A stretch of DNA of 64,000 nucleotides from Desulfovibrio sp. ZJ209 (GTDB lineage: Bacteria; Desulfobacterota; Desulfovibrionia; Desulfovibrionales; Desulfovibrionaceae): positions 1 through 64,000 of the forward strand of contig NZ_JAAKEJ010000004.1 in assembly GCF_011039135.1 (NCBI RefSeq), written 5' to 3'. Each line of letters starts with the position of its first letter. The first letter of the stretch is position 1. This document shows, in pieces, positions 18,662 through 28,624 of the stretch. The position numbers and the translations under genes are program-made. The notes under the pieces are model-generated. The model was not told the DNA's origin and did not search any database. It worked only from the letters and a program-made list of their open reading frames with translations.

Positions 18662-19306
18662 ATGCAGCGTTATCCCGTCCCCGCCGCCACGGCCGCCGAG
18701 CCCCACTGCTCCGAGAGCGTGGTGCGACGCAGCCGCTTTCTCGCCCAGTGCGCCCGCGCCGCAAGCCCGGCCGAGGCCCGCGCCTTTGTGGAGGCCGTGC
18801 GGGCGCGCTGGCCGGGCGCCACGCACAATTGCTGGGCCTTTGCCGCCGGCGCGCCAGGGGATACCGCGCGCATCGGCTCTTCCGATGACGGCGAGCCCCA
18901 CGGCACGGCCGGCCGCCCCATGCTTCAGGTGCTGTTGCACAGCGGCGTGGGCGAGGCCTGCGTGGTGGTGACGCGCTGGTTCGGCGGCGTCAAGCTGGGC
19001 ACCGGCGGCCTCGTGCGCGCCTATCAGGACGCGGTGCGCGAAAACCTCGCCGGGCTTGCGTGCGTGGAACGCGTGCCGCAGGCCGTAGCCGACGTGGTGC
19101 TGGACTACGCCTGTCTCGACGCCCTGCGCCGCCAGCTCCCGGCTCTCGAGGCCGTGGTGGATGCCGAAGACTATGCCGAGCGCGCCCGCCTGCGCCTGCT
19201 CCTCCCCGAGGAGCGCGTGCAGGCGCTCTCCGCGGCGCTCGCCGCTGTCAGCAATGGCGGCGCGTCCCTGAAGCTTGTGGAGGAACTTCCGCCCGCGCCC
19301 GAGTGA
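18662..19306 (+). CDS. YigZ/IMPACT family protein
   Basis: The 214-aa protein has the UPF0029 N-terminal domain: SRFLAQ, ATHNCWAF, SSDDGEPHGTAGRPML and VVTRWFGGVKLGTGGLVRAY, followed by a short C-terminal ferredoxin-like domain. In eukaryotes IMPACT tunes translation by binding GCN1; the role of bacterial YigZ is not settled. The last 59 nt overlap the 3' end of bioWF on the opposite strand. Confidence 0.88.
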   Translation: MQRYPVPAATAAEPHCSESVVRRSRFLAQCARAASPAEARAFVEAVRARWPGATHNCWAFAAGAPGDTARIGSSDDGEPHGTAGRPMLQVLLHSGVGEACVVVTRWFGGVKLGTGGLVRAYQDAVRENLAGLACVERVPQAVADVVLDYACLDALRRQLPALEAVVDAEDYAERARLRLLLPEERVQALSAALAAVSNGGASLKLVEELPPAPE

Positions 19307-21260
19307 GCGCCTTCGCCTCCCCGGCCGCCGCCCGGGCGAGGTCGTCGCGCCCATGGTCGGCGCGCAGGGCCGCGCGCAACCGGGCCGCGCCCCGCGCCAC
19401 CGTGGGATAGCGGATGGCGGAAATATGGATGCCGGCCCCGCGCAGGTGTTCCGCCGCGGCCACGGCCACGCGCTCGTCGCCGGCCATGAGCGGCACGATG
19501 GCGGTCTCGCCCGGGGCTTCCACGCCGTGCTCGCGCAGGCAGGCGCGGAAAAAGGCCGCATTTTCCTGGAGGCGCGCCACGCGCCCCGGCCCCGCCCCGA
19601 GAATGTCGAGCGCGGCCAGCGCCGCGCCAACGGGCGCCGGCGAAAGCGCGGTGGAAAAGACGAAGCTGCGCGCCTTGTGGCGCAGCCATTCCATGAGCCG
19701 CGCCGGGCCGCGCACATAGCCGCCGTCCGCGCCGAGAGCCTTGCTGAGCGAGCCCGTAAAGATGTCGGGCTCCGGGCCCGTGAGCCCGAAATGCTCGCAG
19801 ATGCCGCGGCCCGTGCGGCCGGTGACGCCAAGGGCGTGCGCCTCGTCCAGCACGGTGACGAGGCCGTGGCGCCCCGCCACTTCCATGAGGCCCGGGAGGT
19901 CGGCCATGTCGCCGTCCATGCTGAACACGGCGTCGCTCACCACCACGCGCCGGCGCCCCGGATGCTCCCGCGCGAGGCGGTCCAGCGCCGCCATGTCGTT
20001 GTGCGGATAGACGATCACCCGCGCGCCGGAGAGGCGGCAGCCGTCGATGATGCTGGCATGGTTGAGGCTGTCGCTGAAGATCACGTCGCCCTTGCCGCAG
20101 AGCGCCGGGAGGAGGCCCACATTGGCCGCATAGCCCGAGGAAAAGACCAGCGCCGCCTCCGAACCCGCGAAGGCCGCCAGTTCCGCCTCGAGCCGGCCGT
20201 GCAGCGGAAGCGTGCCCGTGGTCAGGCGCGAGCCCCCCGTGCCCGCGCCGTATGCGCCCAGCGCTTCGGCGGCCGCGGCCTTGACGCGCGGCTCGGCCGC
20301 AAGGCCCAGGTAATCGCCGGAGGCGAGCTCGAGCAGTTCGCGCCCCGCCTGGCGTACGCGCGGTCCCGGCGCGCTTTCAAATACCTCGATGTTCCGATAG
20401 AGGCCCGCGGTTTTGGCCTCTTCCAGTTCCTCCTCCACAAAGGCCAGGCTCTCCCGTCGGACGACGCCCCGCGCAGCTTCCGGGCCGGCCTCTTTCAAAA
20501 AGGGCGGAGGCGGGGGCACCTGTTCCACCAGCACCGGCCGGCGCTCGAGAAAGGCCACGGTGTCCGCCACGGCTTCCCTCGGGCCCCGGTAGAGGAAGAT
20601 GCGGCCGCCGCGCGGGGAGCCTGCCGGCTTGAGGCGCTCGATGCGCACATAGCCGAGGCGCGGGCCGGCCACATAGCCGGTCACATAGTCGGGGTCGTCC
20701 GAAATGCAGAGTTCGGCGACGATATGCGGGGCCGCGCACCCCTTGGCAGCGAGCACGGCCGCCTCCCGGTAGTGCCGCTTGCCGTCCGGCGCCTCGGGGA
20801 GGGCGCCATCCGGCGCCACGTCCATGCGCGTGGCGCGCACGCCGCGCTCCGGGTCGGGCTCCAGCCTTTCCAGCGTGACCGCGTCCACGAGCATGGCCCC
20901 GCGCAAAGGGGGGCTCTCCAGCAGAAGCCGGATGGCCGCCCCGGGTTCGGGCACGCCGGCCTCGCGCAGGAGGCCGGCGGCGAGGCGCAGGCCCGTTTCG
21001 GCGTCGGGGCAGGCCAGGGCGCGCGCGGGCAGCGCCGGGATGCGCAGCAGCGTAGCCTCGTCCAGCGCTTCGACACTGATATGGATTGTGTCCGGCCGCC
21101 CCTTGGGGTGAGTGAGAGCGCGGCGGGCGAGGTCCGCGGCGACGCCGGGAACGGCGGCGGCCGTGACGATGCGCTCGGCGCCGGAGATGTGCTCGGGCTC
21201 TTGCCGGGACCGGGCGCGGGAGGCCCGCATGCGGGTGCTGTACAGGGGCACGTCAGGCAA
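19248..21260 (-). CDS. bioWF: Fused pimeloyl-CoA synthetase / 8-amino-7-oxononanoate synthase
   Basis: The 670-aa bifunctional biotin enzyme has residues 1 to about 245 as BioW ([30 protein letters not shown]), which activates pimelate to pimeloyl-CoA. After a Pro-rich linker (about 246-275), residues 280-660 are BioF, a PLP enzyme joining pimeloyl-CoA to alanine. BioF motifs are [26 protein letters not shown] (Asp472) and GSLSKALG with the PLP Lys507. The fusion would channel pimeloyl-CoA. The start is a TTG at 21260, or GTG at 21251; no clear Shine-Dalgarno is visible. It begins 35 nt after livF, so it may be co-transcribed with the liv operon. No other bio gene is in the window. Confidence 0.88.
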   Translation of the reverse strand: MPDVPLYSTRMRASRARSRQEPEHISGAERIVTAAAVPGVAADLARRALTHPKGRPDTIHISVEALDEATLLRIPALPARALACPDAETGLRLAAGLLREAGVPEPGAAIRLLLESPPLRGAMLVDAVTLERLEPDPERGVRATRMDVAPDGALPEAPDGKRHYREAAVLAAKGCAAPHIVAELCISDDPDYVTGYVAGPRLGYVRIERLKPAGSPRGGRIFLYRGPREAVADTVAFLERRPVLVEQVPPPPPFLKEAGPEAARGVVRRESLAFVEEELEEAKTAGLYRNIEVFESAPGPRVRQAGRELLELASGDYLGLAAEPRVKAAAAEALGAYGAGTGGSRLTTGTLPLHGRLEAELAAFAGSEAALVFSSGYAANVGLLPALCGKGDVIFSDSLNHASIIDGCRLSGARVIVYPHNDMAALDRLAREHPGRRRVVVSDAVFSMDGDMADLPGLMEVAGRHGLVTVLDEAHALGVTGRTGRGICEHFGLTGPEPDIFTGSLSKALGADGGYVRGPARLMEWLRHKARSFVFSTALSPAPVGAALAALDILGAGPGRVARLQENAAFFRACLREHGVEAPGETAIVPLMAGDERVAVAAAEHLRGAGIHISAIRYPTVARGAARLRAALRADHGRDDLARAAAGEAKALTRARAEVPPQASGTRRHC

Positions 21261-21295
21261 GGGCGGGGCGCGGCTGGCCGCCGGGACAGGTGCGC

Positions 21296-22010
21296 CTAGC
21301 CGCCAAGATAGGCTTCCTTGACCTTGGGGTCTTCCAAAAGCTCGCGGCCCGGGCCCTCCAGCACCACGCGCCCCACCTCGAGGATATAGGCGTAATTGGC
21401 CACGGAAAGCGCGGCATAGGCGTTCTGCTCCACGAGCAGGACGGTCTTGCCGTCCTCGTTGATCTTGCGGATGATGCCGAAGATCTCGCGCACGAGCAGG
21501 GGTGCCAGGCCCAGCGAGGGCTCGTCAAGCATGAGCAGGTCGGGCCGGCTCATGAGCGCGCGGCCCACGGCGAGCATTTGCTGCTCGCCGCCCGAGAGCG
21601 TGCCGCCCTTCTGCCACGAGCGCTCGCGCAGGCGCGGGAAGAGCGTGTACACCCAGTCCATGTCCTCGGCGATGCCTTCCTTGTCGTCGCGGGAGTAGGC
21701 GCCGAGGTGCAGGTTCTCCTCCACGGTGAGGTGCGGCAGGATGCGCCGGCCCTCGGGCGAGAGGGCGATGCCGCGGCGCACCATCTGCTCGGGCCTGAGG
21801 CCCATGAGCGAGACCGGCTCGTCCCCGGCGTGGCGCCGGAAGAGGATCTCGCCCGAGATGGTCTTGTTGAGCCCGGCCACGGAGCGGATGATGCTGCTCT
21901 TGCCCGCGCCGTTGGCGCCGATGAGCGTCACGATGGCCCCGTGCGGGATGGAGAGGCTCACGCCCTGCACCGCCTGGATGCCGCCGTAGCGGACGTGGAG
22001 ATCCTTGATT

Positions 22011-22018
<8 letters not shown>
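21296..22018 (-). CDS. livF: Branched-chain amino acid ABC transporter ATPase LivF
   Basis: The 240-aa cytoplasmic ATPase has Walker A GANGAGKSS, signature LSGGEQQ, Walker B LLMLDEPS and the switch His/Gln region LVEQNAYAAL. The LGLAPL and EGRRILPHLTVEENL segments are typical of LivF. It overlaps livG by 8 nt and is the last liv gene. Together with LivG it powers uptake of Leu/Ile/Val or related compounds through LivHM. Confidence 0.93.
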
Positions 22019-22825
<807 letters not shown>

Positions 22826-22829
<4 letters not shown>

Positions 22830-23875
22830 GCCTTCTCCCTCCTCTCAAGCCGCCGGAAAAAGGCGAAGATGCGGTTCCATGTGAGCTCGCGCGTGCCCAT
22901 GATGCCCTCGCGCCGCTTGAGGATGATGACGAGCAGCACCACCGAGAAGACCACCATGCGCATGCCCGGGATGCCCGGTATCTCGATGAAGCCCAGGTCC
23001 ATGGGCTCCTCGAGGAAGCGCAGCCACTCGAGCAGGATGGTGATGACGGTGGCCCCGAGGATGCTGCCCGTGAGCGAGCCCAGCCCGCCGGCCACCACGA
23101 ACATGAGCACGTTGAAGGTCAAGAGGAAGTTGAACATCTTGGGGTCGATGGTGGAGAGGTGGCTGCCCAGAAGCGCCCCGCCGATGCCCGCGAAAAAGGC
23201 GCCGATGCAGAACGAGAGCACCTTGTTCCAGAAGACGTTGATGCCCATGACGCTGGCCGCGATCTCGTTGTCGCGGATGCAGCGCAGCACATTGCCGAAA
23301 TTGCTGTAACACAGGCGCGCGAGCACGATGAGCGTGAACAGCGCCCAGCCGTAGCAGACGAGCAGGGTGGCGTGGCCCGGGATGCCCTTGATGCCGAGCG
23401 AGCCGTTGGTGATGGGCGTGGCGTTGACGATGAGCACGCGGATGATCTCGGCGAAGGCCAGGGTCGCCATGCCGAGATAGTCGTCGCCCAGGCGCAGCAC
23501 GGGCACGGCAATGAAGATGGCGAACACGCCCGCGAAGAGGCCGCCGCCGAGCACCGAGACCCAGAAGGGCGTGAGCAGGTCCGAGAAGGGCCAGATGATG
23601 GGCTCCAGAATCCACATGATTTCTTTCTGCGCGGGCGGCAAAATGCACAATGCCGACACATAGGCGCCGATGGCGATGAAGCCCGCGTGCCCCAACGAAA
23701 AGAGCCCGGTGAAGCCGTAGATGAGGTTCAGCGAGAGCGCGAGGATGATATTGATGAAGATGAGCTTGGCGATGTAGATCTGGTAATCGCCGAGAAAGGC
23801 CTCCGCCTGCCAGAGCACCAGGCCGAAAATGACCATGGTGGCGATGCTAAGAAAGGTGTTGCGGTCGAGGCGCAT
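22826..23875 (-). CDS. livM: Branched-chain amino acid ABC transporter permease LivM
   Basis: The 349-aa integral membrane permease has LNLIYGFTGLFSLGHAGFIAIGAY, the LivM/LivH signature, shown here only in part at about residues 45-68. RLGDDYLGMATLAFAEIIR and VAGGLGSLTGSILGA follow. The start at 23875 shares its A with the livH stop (tgATG), so translation is coupled. A longer frame exists upstream but runs inside livH. Confidence 0.93.
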
Positions 23876-24768
23876 CAGATTTTCTCCTCCATGCGCTCGC
23901 CCAGAAGGCCCGTGGGTTTCACGAGCAGGACGAGGACGAGGAGGATGAAGGCGAAGGCGTCGCGATAGCCGGAGAGCTCGGGCATGAAGGCCACGGTCAT
24001 GATCTCCACGAAGCCGAGGGCCACGCCGCCGAGCACCGCGCCCTCGATGGAGCCGATGCCGCCGAACACCGCCGCGATAAAGGCCTTGAGGCCCGGCATC
24101 ACGCCCATGTAGGGGTGCACCTGCGGGTAGCGCAGGGCCCACATGATGCCGGCGGCCGCCGCCAGCGCCGAGCCGAGCCCGAAGGTGAGCGCGATGACAT
24201 TGTCCACCTTGACGCCGAGAAGCCGCGTGGTCTCGATGTCTTTCGAGATGGCGCGCATGGCGAGGCCGGGCTTGGTGCGGTAGACGATATAGAGCAGGAT
24301 GCAGACGAGGATGATGGTCATCCCGGGCACGAAGGCGGCCAGATGGGTGATGCGCAGGTTGCCGATCTGCCAGGCGTTGGTCAGCCATTCGGGCTGGAGC
24401 ACCGGCCTGGGCTGGCCCGTGAAGATGACCACGGCGAGGCTTTCGATGAGGAAGGACACGGCGATGGCGCTGATGAGCGCCGAGATGCGCGGCGCGTCGC
24501 GCAGGGGCTTGTAGGCCACGCGGTCGATGATGACGCCGAGCAGCCCGGCCGCCAGCACGGAAATCACGGCCGCCACGGCCCAGGGCCAGCCGAAGGCGAA
24601 GGTGCCGAAAAAGATGAAGTAGGCGCCCACCATGAGGATGTCGCCGTGGGCGAAGTTGATGAGGCGCAGGATGCCGTAGACCATGGTGTAGCCGATGGCG
24701 ATGAGCGCGTAGAGCGAGCCAAGGGTCAGGGCGTTGAAGCAGTGCTGGAGAAACATCTCAAAGCTCAT
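23875..24768 (-). CDS. livH: Branched-chain amino acid ABC transporter permease LivH
   Basis: The 297-aa permease has about eight membrane segments, GYTMVYGILRLINFAHGD near the N terminus, and the cytoplasmic EAA-like loop MRAISKDIETTRLLGV that docks the ATPase. The start at 24768 follows aggtgg; an ATG 6 codons upstream lacks a box. It is separated from livJ by an 84-nt gap containing a strong hairpin (24799-24835). Confidence 0.93.
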   Translation of the reverse strand: MSFEMFLQHCFNALTLGSLYALIAIGYTMVYGILRLINFAHGDILMVGAYFIFFGTFAFGWPWAVAAVISVLAAGLLGVIIDRVAYKPLRDAPRISALISAIAVSFLIESLAVVIFTGQPRPVLQPEWLTNAWQIGNLRITHLAAFVPGMTIILVCILLYIVYRTKPGLAMRAISKDIETTRLLGVKVDNVIALTFGLGSALAAAAGIMWALRYPQVHPYMGVMPGLKAFIAAVFGGIGSIEGAVLGGVALGFVEIMTVAFMPELSGYRDAFAFILLVLVLLVKPTGLLGERMEEKI

Positions 24769-24798
24769 GGGCCACCTCTGCGGCACGGGTGCGGAAAA

Positions 24799-24835
24799 GG
24801 CGGCGCCCGGCCCCCGAAGGAGCGCGGGCGCCGCC
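24799..24835 (-). terminator. Attenuator-like hairpin between livJ and livH
   Basis: Perfect 11-bp arms (24825-24835 and 24799-24809) form a GC-rich stem. On the minus strand it is followed by TTTT. It would stop a share of transcripts after livJ, or protect the livJ 3' end, giving more binding protein than permease, a common need in ABC operons. Confidence 0.6.
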
Positions 24836-24852
24836 GGAACAGCCGCTGCCGC

Positions 24853-26007
24853 TTACTTGGGCGTCACTTCGCCCACATACATGCGCTTGCCGTCCTTGTA
24901 TTCGATGATGCCCACGGGCATTTCGGCGTCGTGGGTCTCGTTGATGGAGAGCTTGCCAAGGGCCGTGGGCAGTTCCACGGTCTCGGCGAGCGCCTTGGCG
25001 ATGGCTTCGGGCTCGGCCTTGCCCGCGCGCTTGATGGCGTCGAGAATGAGGAAATAGCAGTTGTAGCCGAGCGCGCCGTTAACATTGGTGTCCTTGTCGG
25101 GATAGGCCTTCTTCCAGGCCTCGGTGAAGCGCTTGGCCTCTTCGCTCATGTTGGCCATGGTGGGGTCATAGGGGAAGGTGGTGTGCAGGAAGCCTTCCAC
25201 CGCCTTGCCGCCCAGCTTCACCGTGTCCGGGTTGTCCATGGCGTCGCCGCCCATGAGGCGGAACTTGGCGCCGAGCTCGCGCGCCTGCTTCATGATAATG
25301 GCGCCCTCGGCGAAATAGGCGGGCATGAAGACGACATCCGGGTTCTTGGCGATGAGCTCGGTGAGCTGGGCCGTGAAGTCCTGGTCGCCGGAGCTGTACT
25401 TGAGGTTGGCCACCACTTCGCCGCCGAGCTTCTTGAAGGAGCGGGTGAAGAAGTTGGAGAGGCCAACGGCGTAGTCATTGGTCATGTCCATGAGCACGGC
25501 GGCCTTCTTGGCGCCCAGGCTGTCATGGGCATAGGTGGCCGCGGCCGCTCCCTGGTAGGGGTCGATGAAGCAGGCGCGGAAATAGTACTTCTTGCCCTGG
25601 GTCACGAGCGGGTTGGTGCAGGAGGTGCCAACGCCGGGGACGCCGGCCTTTTCGCCGATCTCGGCGCCGGCCATGGCCAGCGAGGAGCCGTAGGTGCCGA
25701 TGAAGGCCACGACCTTGTCGCGCTCGATGAGGCGCTTCACCGCGTTGGCGGCCTCCACCTTGTCGGACTTGTTGTCCACCACCACGAGCTCGACGGGGCG
25801 GCCGAGCACGGTGGGCATTTCCTGGTGGGCGAGCTTGACGCCTTCGAGCTCAAGCTGGCCGCCAAAGGCGTTCTGCCCGGTGAGCGGCAGGTAGACGCCG
25901 ATCTTGATGGGGTCCTTGTCGGAAGCGGCGTCGGCCGCGAGGGCGGCCTGGGCGCCGAAGCCCAGGACGAGCGCCGCGAAGAGCGCGAGGGTCTTGCCGA
26001 ATTTCAT
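24853..26007 (-). CDS. livJ: Branched-chain amino acid ABC transporter substrate-binding protein
   Basis: The 384-aa periplasmic protein has a signal peptide (about 1-25, AALAA), then the type I periplasmic binding fold opening IKIGVYLPLTGQNAFGG. YGSSLAMAGAEI, GTSCTNPLVT and the YFRACFIDP hinge follow. Its specificity could be Leu/Ile/Val or another amide or amino acid ligand of the family. The start at 26007 follows gggagg; the frame is open further upstream without a box. It is first in the livJHMGF order and probably the most expressed. Confidence 0.9.
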   Translation of the reverse strand: MKFGKTLALFAALVLGFGAQAALAADAASDKDPIKIGVYLPLTGQNAFGGQLELEGVKLAHQEMPTVLGRPVELVVVDNKSDKVEAANAVKRLIERDKVVAFIGTYGSSLAMAGAEIGEKAGVPGVGTSCTNPLVTQGKKYYFRACFIDPYQGAAAATYAHDSLGAKKAAVLMDMTNDYAVGLSNFFTRSFKKLGGEVVANLKYSSGDQDFTAQLTELIAKNPDVVFMPAYFAEGAIIMKQARELGAKFRLMGGDAMDNPDTVKLGGKAVEGFLHTTFPYDPTMANMSEEAKRFTEAWKKAYPDKDTNVNGALGYNCYFLILDAIKRAGKAEPEAIAKALAETVELPTALGKLSINETHDAEMPVGIIEYKDGKRMYVGEVTPK

Positions 26008-26197
26008 GCGTTTCCTCCCAAAGGGTTGCGGCGTGTCCGCCGGATAGGCGCGGGGACGCTGGGCGCGCCGCCGCGTCCTCTCCCCCGGAGCCGGGAGGCG
26101 GAAATACCAAGGCGCGGCCGGACAACGGGGAAAATCACCGTCGTCGGGACGCGCCCGCGGCGGTCTTCCGCCGGGGGGTGCCGGGAGAGTTGGCCGC

Positions 26198-26226
26198 AGC
26201 ATACGCTACGCCCGGGCTTTCTGCAA
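26198..26226 (-). promoter_or_regulatory. Sigma-70 type promoter for the liv operon
   Basis: On the minus strand TTGCAG (26221-26226) and TATGCT (26198-26203) are exactly 17 nt apart. Transcription would start near 26191, leaving a leader of about 180 nt before livJ. The same TATGCT box is found ahead of the atp operon. Confidence 0.5.
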
Positions 26227-26243
26227 TCAGAATATGGGGCTGC

Positions 26244-28010
26244 CTACCCCCGCGTGGGGGCCTGCCGGGTGCGCCGGGGCCCCCGCAGGCAGGCTTCTTT
26301 GAGCTGTGCAAGGTATTTTGCAGATATGCAGTCGGTTTCGTGGAAAACATGGGCTGAAAAAATCCCTGAAATCGTCTCCATGTCGAGCGCTGCTGCCCGC
26401 AGGGCGGTGGCCGTCCGTTCCCGCTGCTCCACGGTACTTTCCTTATGTGATGCCGTGATGCAGAGCGCTGCTAAAAGATACATGCTTCGAGGCAACGCAG
26501 CGAGTTTATGGAAAAGAAAGGTATAAACGATGTGTTGTGGAACACGTGAAAACGCCTGTTTCATGAAGGAGAGCAACGCGGAAAAGGCGAGTTCATTGGG
26601 GGCGATGGTGGCATGATAGGCGATGAGCTCATCAATCGCCGCCAGCGTAAGAGAGCCGTTGGGAGGGATGGCCCTGAACACATTGTACCAGAAATTTTCC
26701 GGCGTGAGCTGGCGCATGGCTTCCGGGTTCTTTTTCCGCAGGCAATGGCAGCGCAGGGTGGCGAGCACCGGATTTTCCGCAAGGACATTTTTGTCGAGCA
26801 CCTTCCAAGCGGGCAACGCCTGGGGAAAATCGGCGGAAATGATGTGCCGGATAGCCTCGCAGTGCCGGGCAAGGCTCTTGCCGAAAAAGGGGAATTGCTC
26901 GCTGCGGAATTTGAGAAGGCGCGCCTTCCAGCGCCAGAGTTCTTTTTGCGCCCGGGCCAGGGCCCGGAGAGCCTCGGCACCCGTGGTCGTCACATAGCCG
27001 TATGCGTTTTCCCCCGGCCGTTCCCGGCTGTCGGGCCTGAGATAGAGAGCCGGCCTGAGGGAAGAAAAAATCCATGAACCGTCAATGCCGGACCAGTCGG
27101 TAAGCAGAAAATCTGACCGCGATATCCAGTACTTATTGTCATCCCTTGTCGAAAAGATGAAGCGGGGTTCATGGCGCCAGCTTTCCGCAAAATTCAGGAT
27201 GAACTCCCGCCCCCGGTCAGCCATGGACGGGGAAAAAACAAAAGTCCCGTCCGGGTGTTCCCGGAAGAAGCCCTCCACGAATGCCGACCATTCGCGCACC
27301 GTTCTGGCGATTTTTTCCGCATTGTCGCCGATCATGTGCTCGGAGCTCAACGGGTAAAAGGAAACGATGCCCGTGGCCGCCCGGGCCTTTCGCACCCTGG
27401 CGCGGGCTTCCGCGAGAAGGTCAAGCTTGATGGAGCCTGCAGGGATGACGGCGAGCTGCGGATTATGCTGGACGCTCAAAAAGGAGGGCACCAGGGAGTA
27501 GTCAAAGGCACAGGAAAATTTTGCATTGATCTCCACGATATAGTCGTTGTAATAATTACGCGCGATATTCTGGTTCCCTGTGGCGACATGATTTAGATAC
27601 AGCACCTTCCCGTGGAAGCCGTCTATCCTGTAGTAGTCAGCCACATAATCATGTGTGACGAGCAGGTCGATGCAGGGCAGAAAGCGGAGCAGCTTCCTGT
27701 CGTCAAGCACATAAAAATTCCGGCTCTCCCCTCCCAGAGCCGCCACAAGGGCAACCGCGTTTTCCTTCAGGAGAAAGAGAACGGCAATGCCCTTCTGCCG
27801 CAGCGCGGATTCCAACGCCAGCAGCACATCCACGTTTTGCCGCGGCTGGGTCGTGGCCCAGAGCGCCACAGCCTTTTTCCCGCAAAGGCTTTCATTCACG
27901 CGTGCGCAGTCTTCGGCAGTCGCCAAAGGCGTAAAAGTGGGGGCTTGAACCATTTTTTCCCCAAAACGTGAAGCGATAATAATGAGAACGGCCCGCCCCT
28001 CCCGCCGCAT
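26244..28010 (-). CDS. CDP-glycerol glycerophosphotransferase-like protein
   Basis: The protein is about 588 aa. The central part (VTHDYVADYY, then a loop VPSFLSVQHNP, then TDWSGIDGSWIFSSLRPALYL) resembles the TagB/TagF glycerophosphotransferase and related GT-B enzymes, where a (S/T)D(Y/W)S motif binds the CDP-linked donor. The C-terminal 200 residues are helical and of unknown role. The start at 28010 has ggag 8 nt upstream; an ATG at 27953 is an alternative that removes 19 residues. It stands alone, divergent from rsfS. It may add a polyol-phosphate decoration to surface glycans; the donor and acceptor are not deducible. Confidence 0.6.
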   Translation of the reverse strand: MRREGRAVLIIIASRFGEKMVQAPTFTPLATAEDCARVNESLCGKKAVALWATTQPRQNVDVLLALESALRQKGIAVLFLLKENAVALVAALGGESRNFYVLDDRKLLRFLPCIDLLVTHDYVADYYRIDGFHGKVLYLNHVATGNQNIARNYYNDYIVEINAKFSCAFDYSLVPSFLSVQHNPQLAVIPAGSIKLDLLAEARARVRKARAATGIVSFYPLSSEHMIGDNAEKIARTVREWSAFVEGFFREHPDGTFVFSPSMADRGREFILNFAESWRHEPRFIFSTRDDNKYWISRSDFLLTDWSGIDGSWIFSSLRPALYLRPDSRERPGENAYGYVTTTGAEALRALARAQKELWRWKARLLKFRSEQFPFFGKSLARHCEAIRHIISADFPQALPAWKVLDKNVLAENPVLATLRCHCLRKKNPEAMRQLTPENFWYNVFRAIPPNGSLTLAAIDELIAYHATIAPNELAFSALLSFMKQAFSRVPQHIVYTFLFHKLAALPRSMYLLAALCITASHKESTVEQRERTATALRAAALDMETISGIFSAHVFHETDCISAKYLAQLKEACLRGPRRTRQAPTRG

Positions 28011-28165
28011 GCCGGGTTCTCCGGCAGGAGAGCACATTGTGTTTCCTATGCCCGACACCGCCGGCAGGGTCAATAGAGGAGCGGACGGGCTTTGCCGCAA
28101 GCGCGCGGGGGCTGAGCAAGGCCGCGCCCATTGCCCTTGGCGCGGCTTTGGGATATAGGGCACGA

Positions 28166-28624
28166 ATGAAGGATACCGTCACCCCTGCTCCCCTTTCCGG
28201 CGGCGCGGCCGGCCAGCCCGTGAGCCCGGGCACCCCCGCAGGCCGCGCCGTGCCCCTGGCTGAACGGCTCGCCGCGCTTGCCGCCTTTCTCGAAGACCAC
28301 AAGGCCGAAGACGTGGTGAGCCTTGAGCTTGCCGGCGAAAACGCCTTTGCTGAGGCCATGCTCGTGGCCACGGCGGGCTCCATGCGCCAGGCCCAGGCGC
28401 TGGCCGACGGCGTGGCCGAGCTCTCACGCGAGCGCGGCTTCGAGTGCCTGCGCATCGAGGGCTATGCCGCGGCCCAATGGATCCTTGTGGACTGCAACGA
28501 CATCATCATCCATATCTTGCTCGCGCCCGCGCGCGAGCTGTACCGGCTGGAAGACCTGTGGGGCCGCGCCGTCCAGGGCCGCGCCGCACACTCCGCCGCT
28601 TCCCCGAGGGAGGACCGTCCATGA
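28166..28624 (+). CDS. rsfS: Ribosomal silencing factor RsfS
   Basis: The 152-aa Iojap/DUF143 protein binds L14 on the 50S subunit and blocks subunit joining when nutrients are scarce. Visible landmarks are AEDVVSLELAG, SMRQAQALAD, EGYAAAQWILVDC and HILLAPARELYRLEDLW. The N terminus carries an extra Pro/Gly-rich stretch of about 25 residues. The stop overlaps the gpmI start by 4 nt (ATGA), so translation of the two is coupled. Confidence 0.93.
   Translation: MKDTVTPAPLSGGAAGQPVSPGTPAGRAVPLAERLAALAAFLEDHKAEDVVSLELAGENAFAEAMLVATAGSMRQAQALADGVAELSRERGFECLRIEGYAAAQWILVDCNDIIIHILLAPARELYRLEDLWGRAVQGRAAHSAASPREDRP

Noticed and set aside
19248-19306. The 59-bp overlap of the YigZ-family gene and bioWF as a sign that one is mis-called.
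   Set aside because: Both proteins match their families to near the C terminus. Small convergent overlaps also occur between the LysR gene at 15670 and rlpA.
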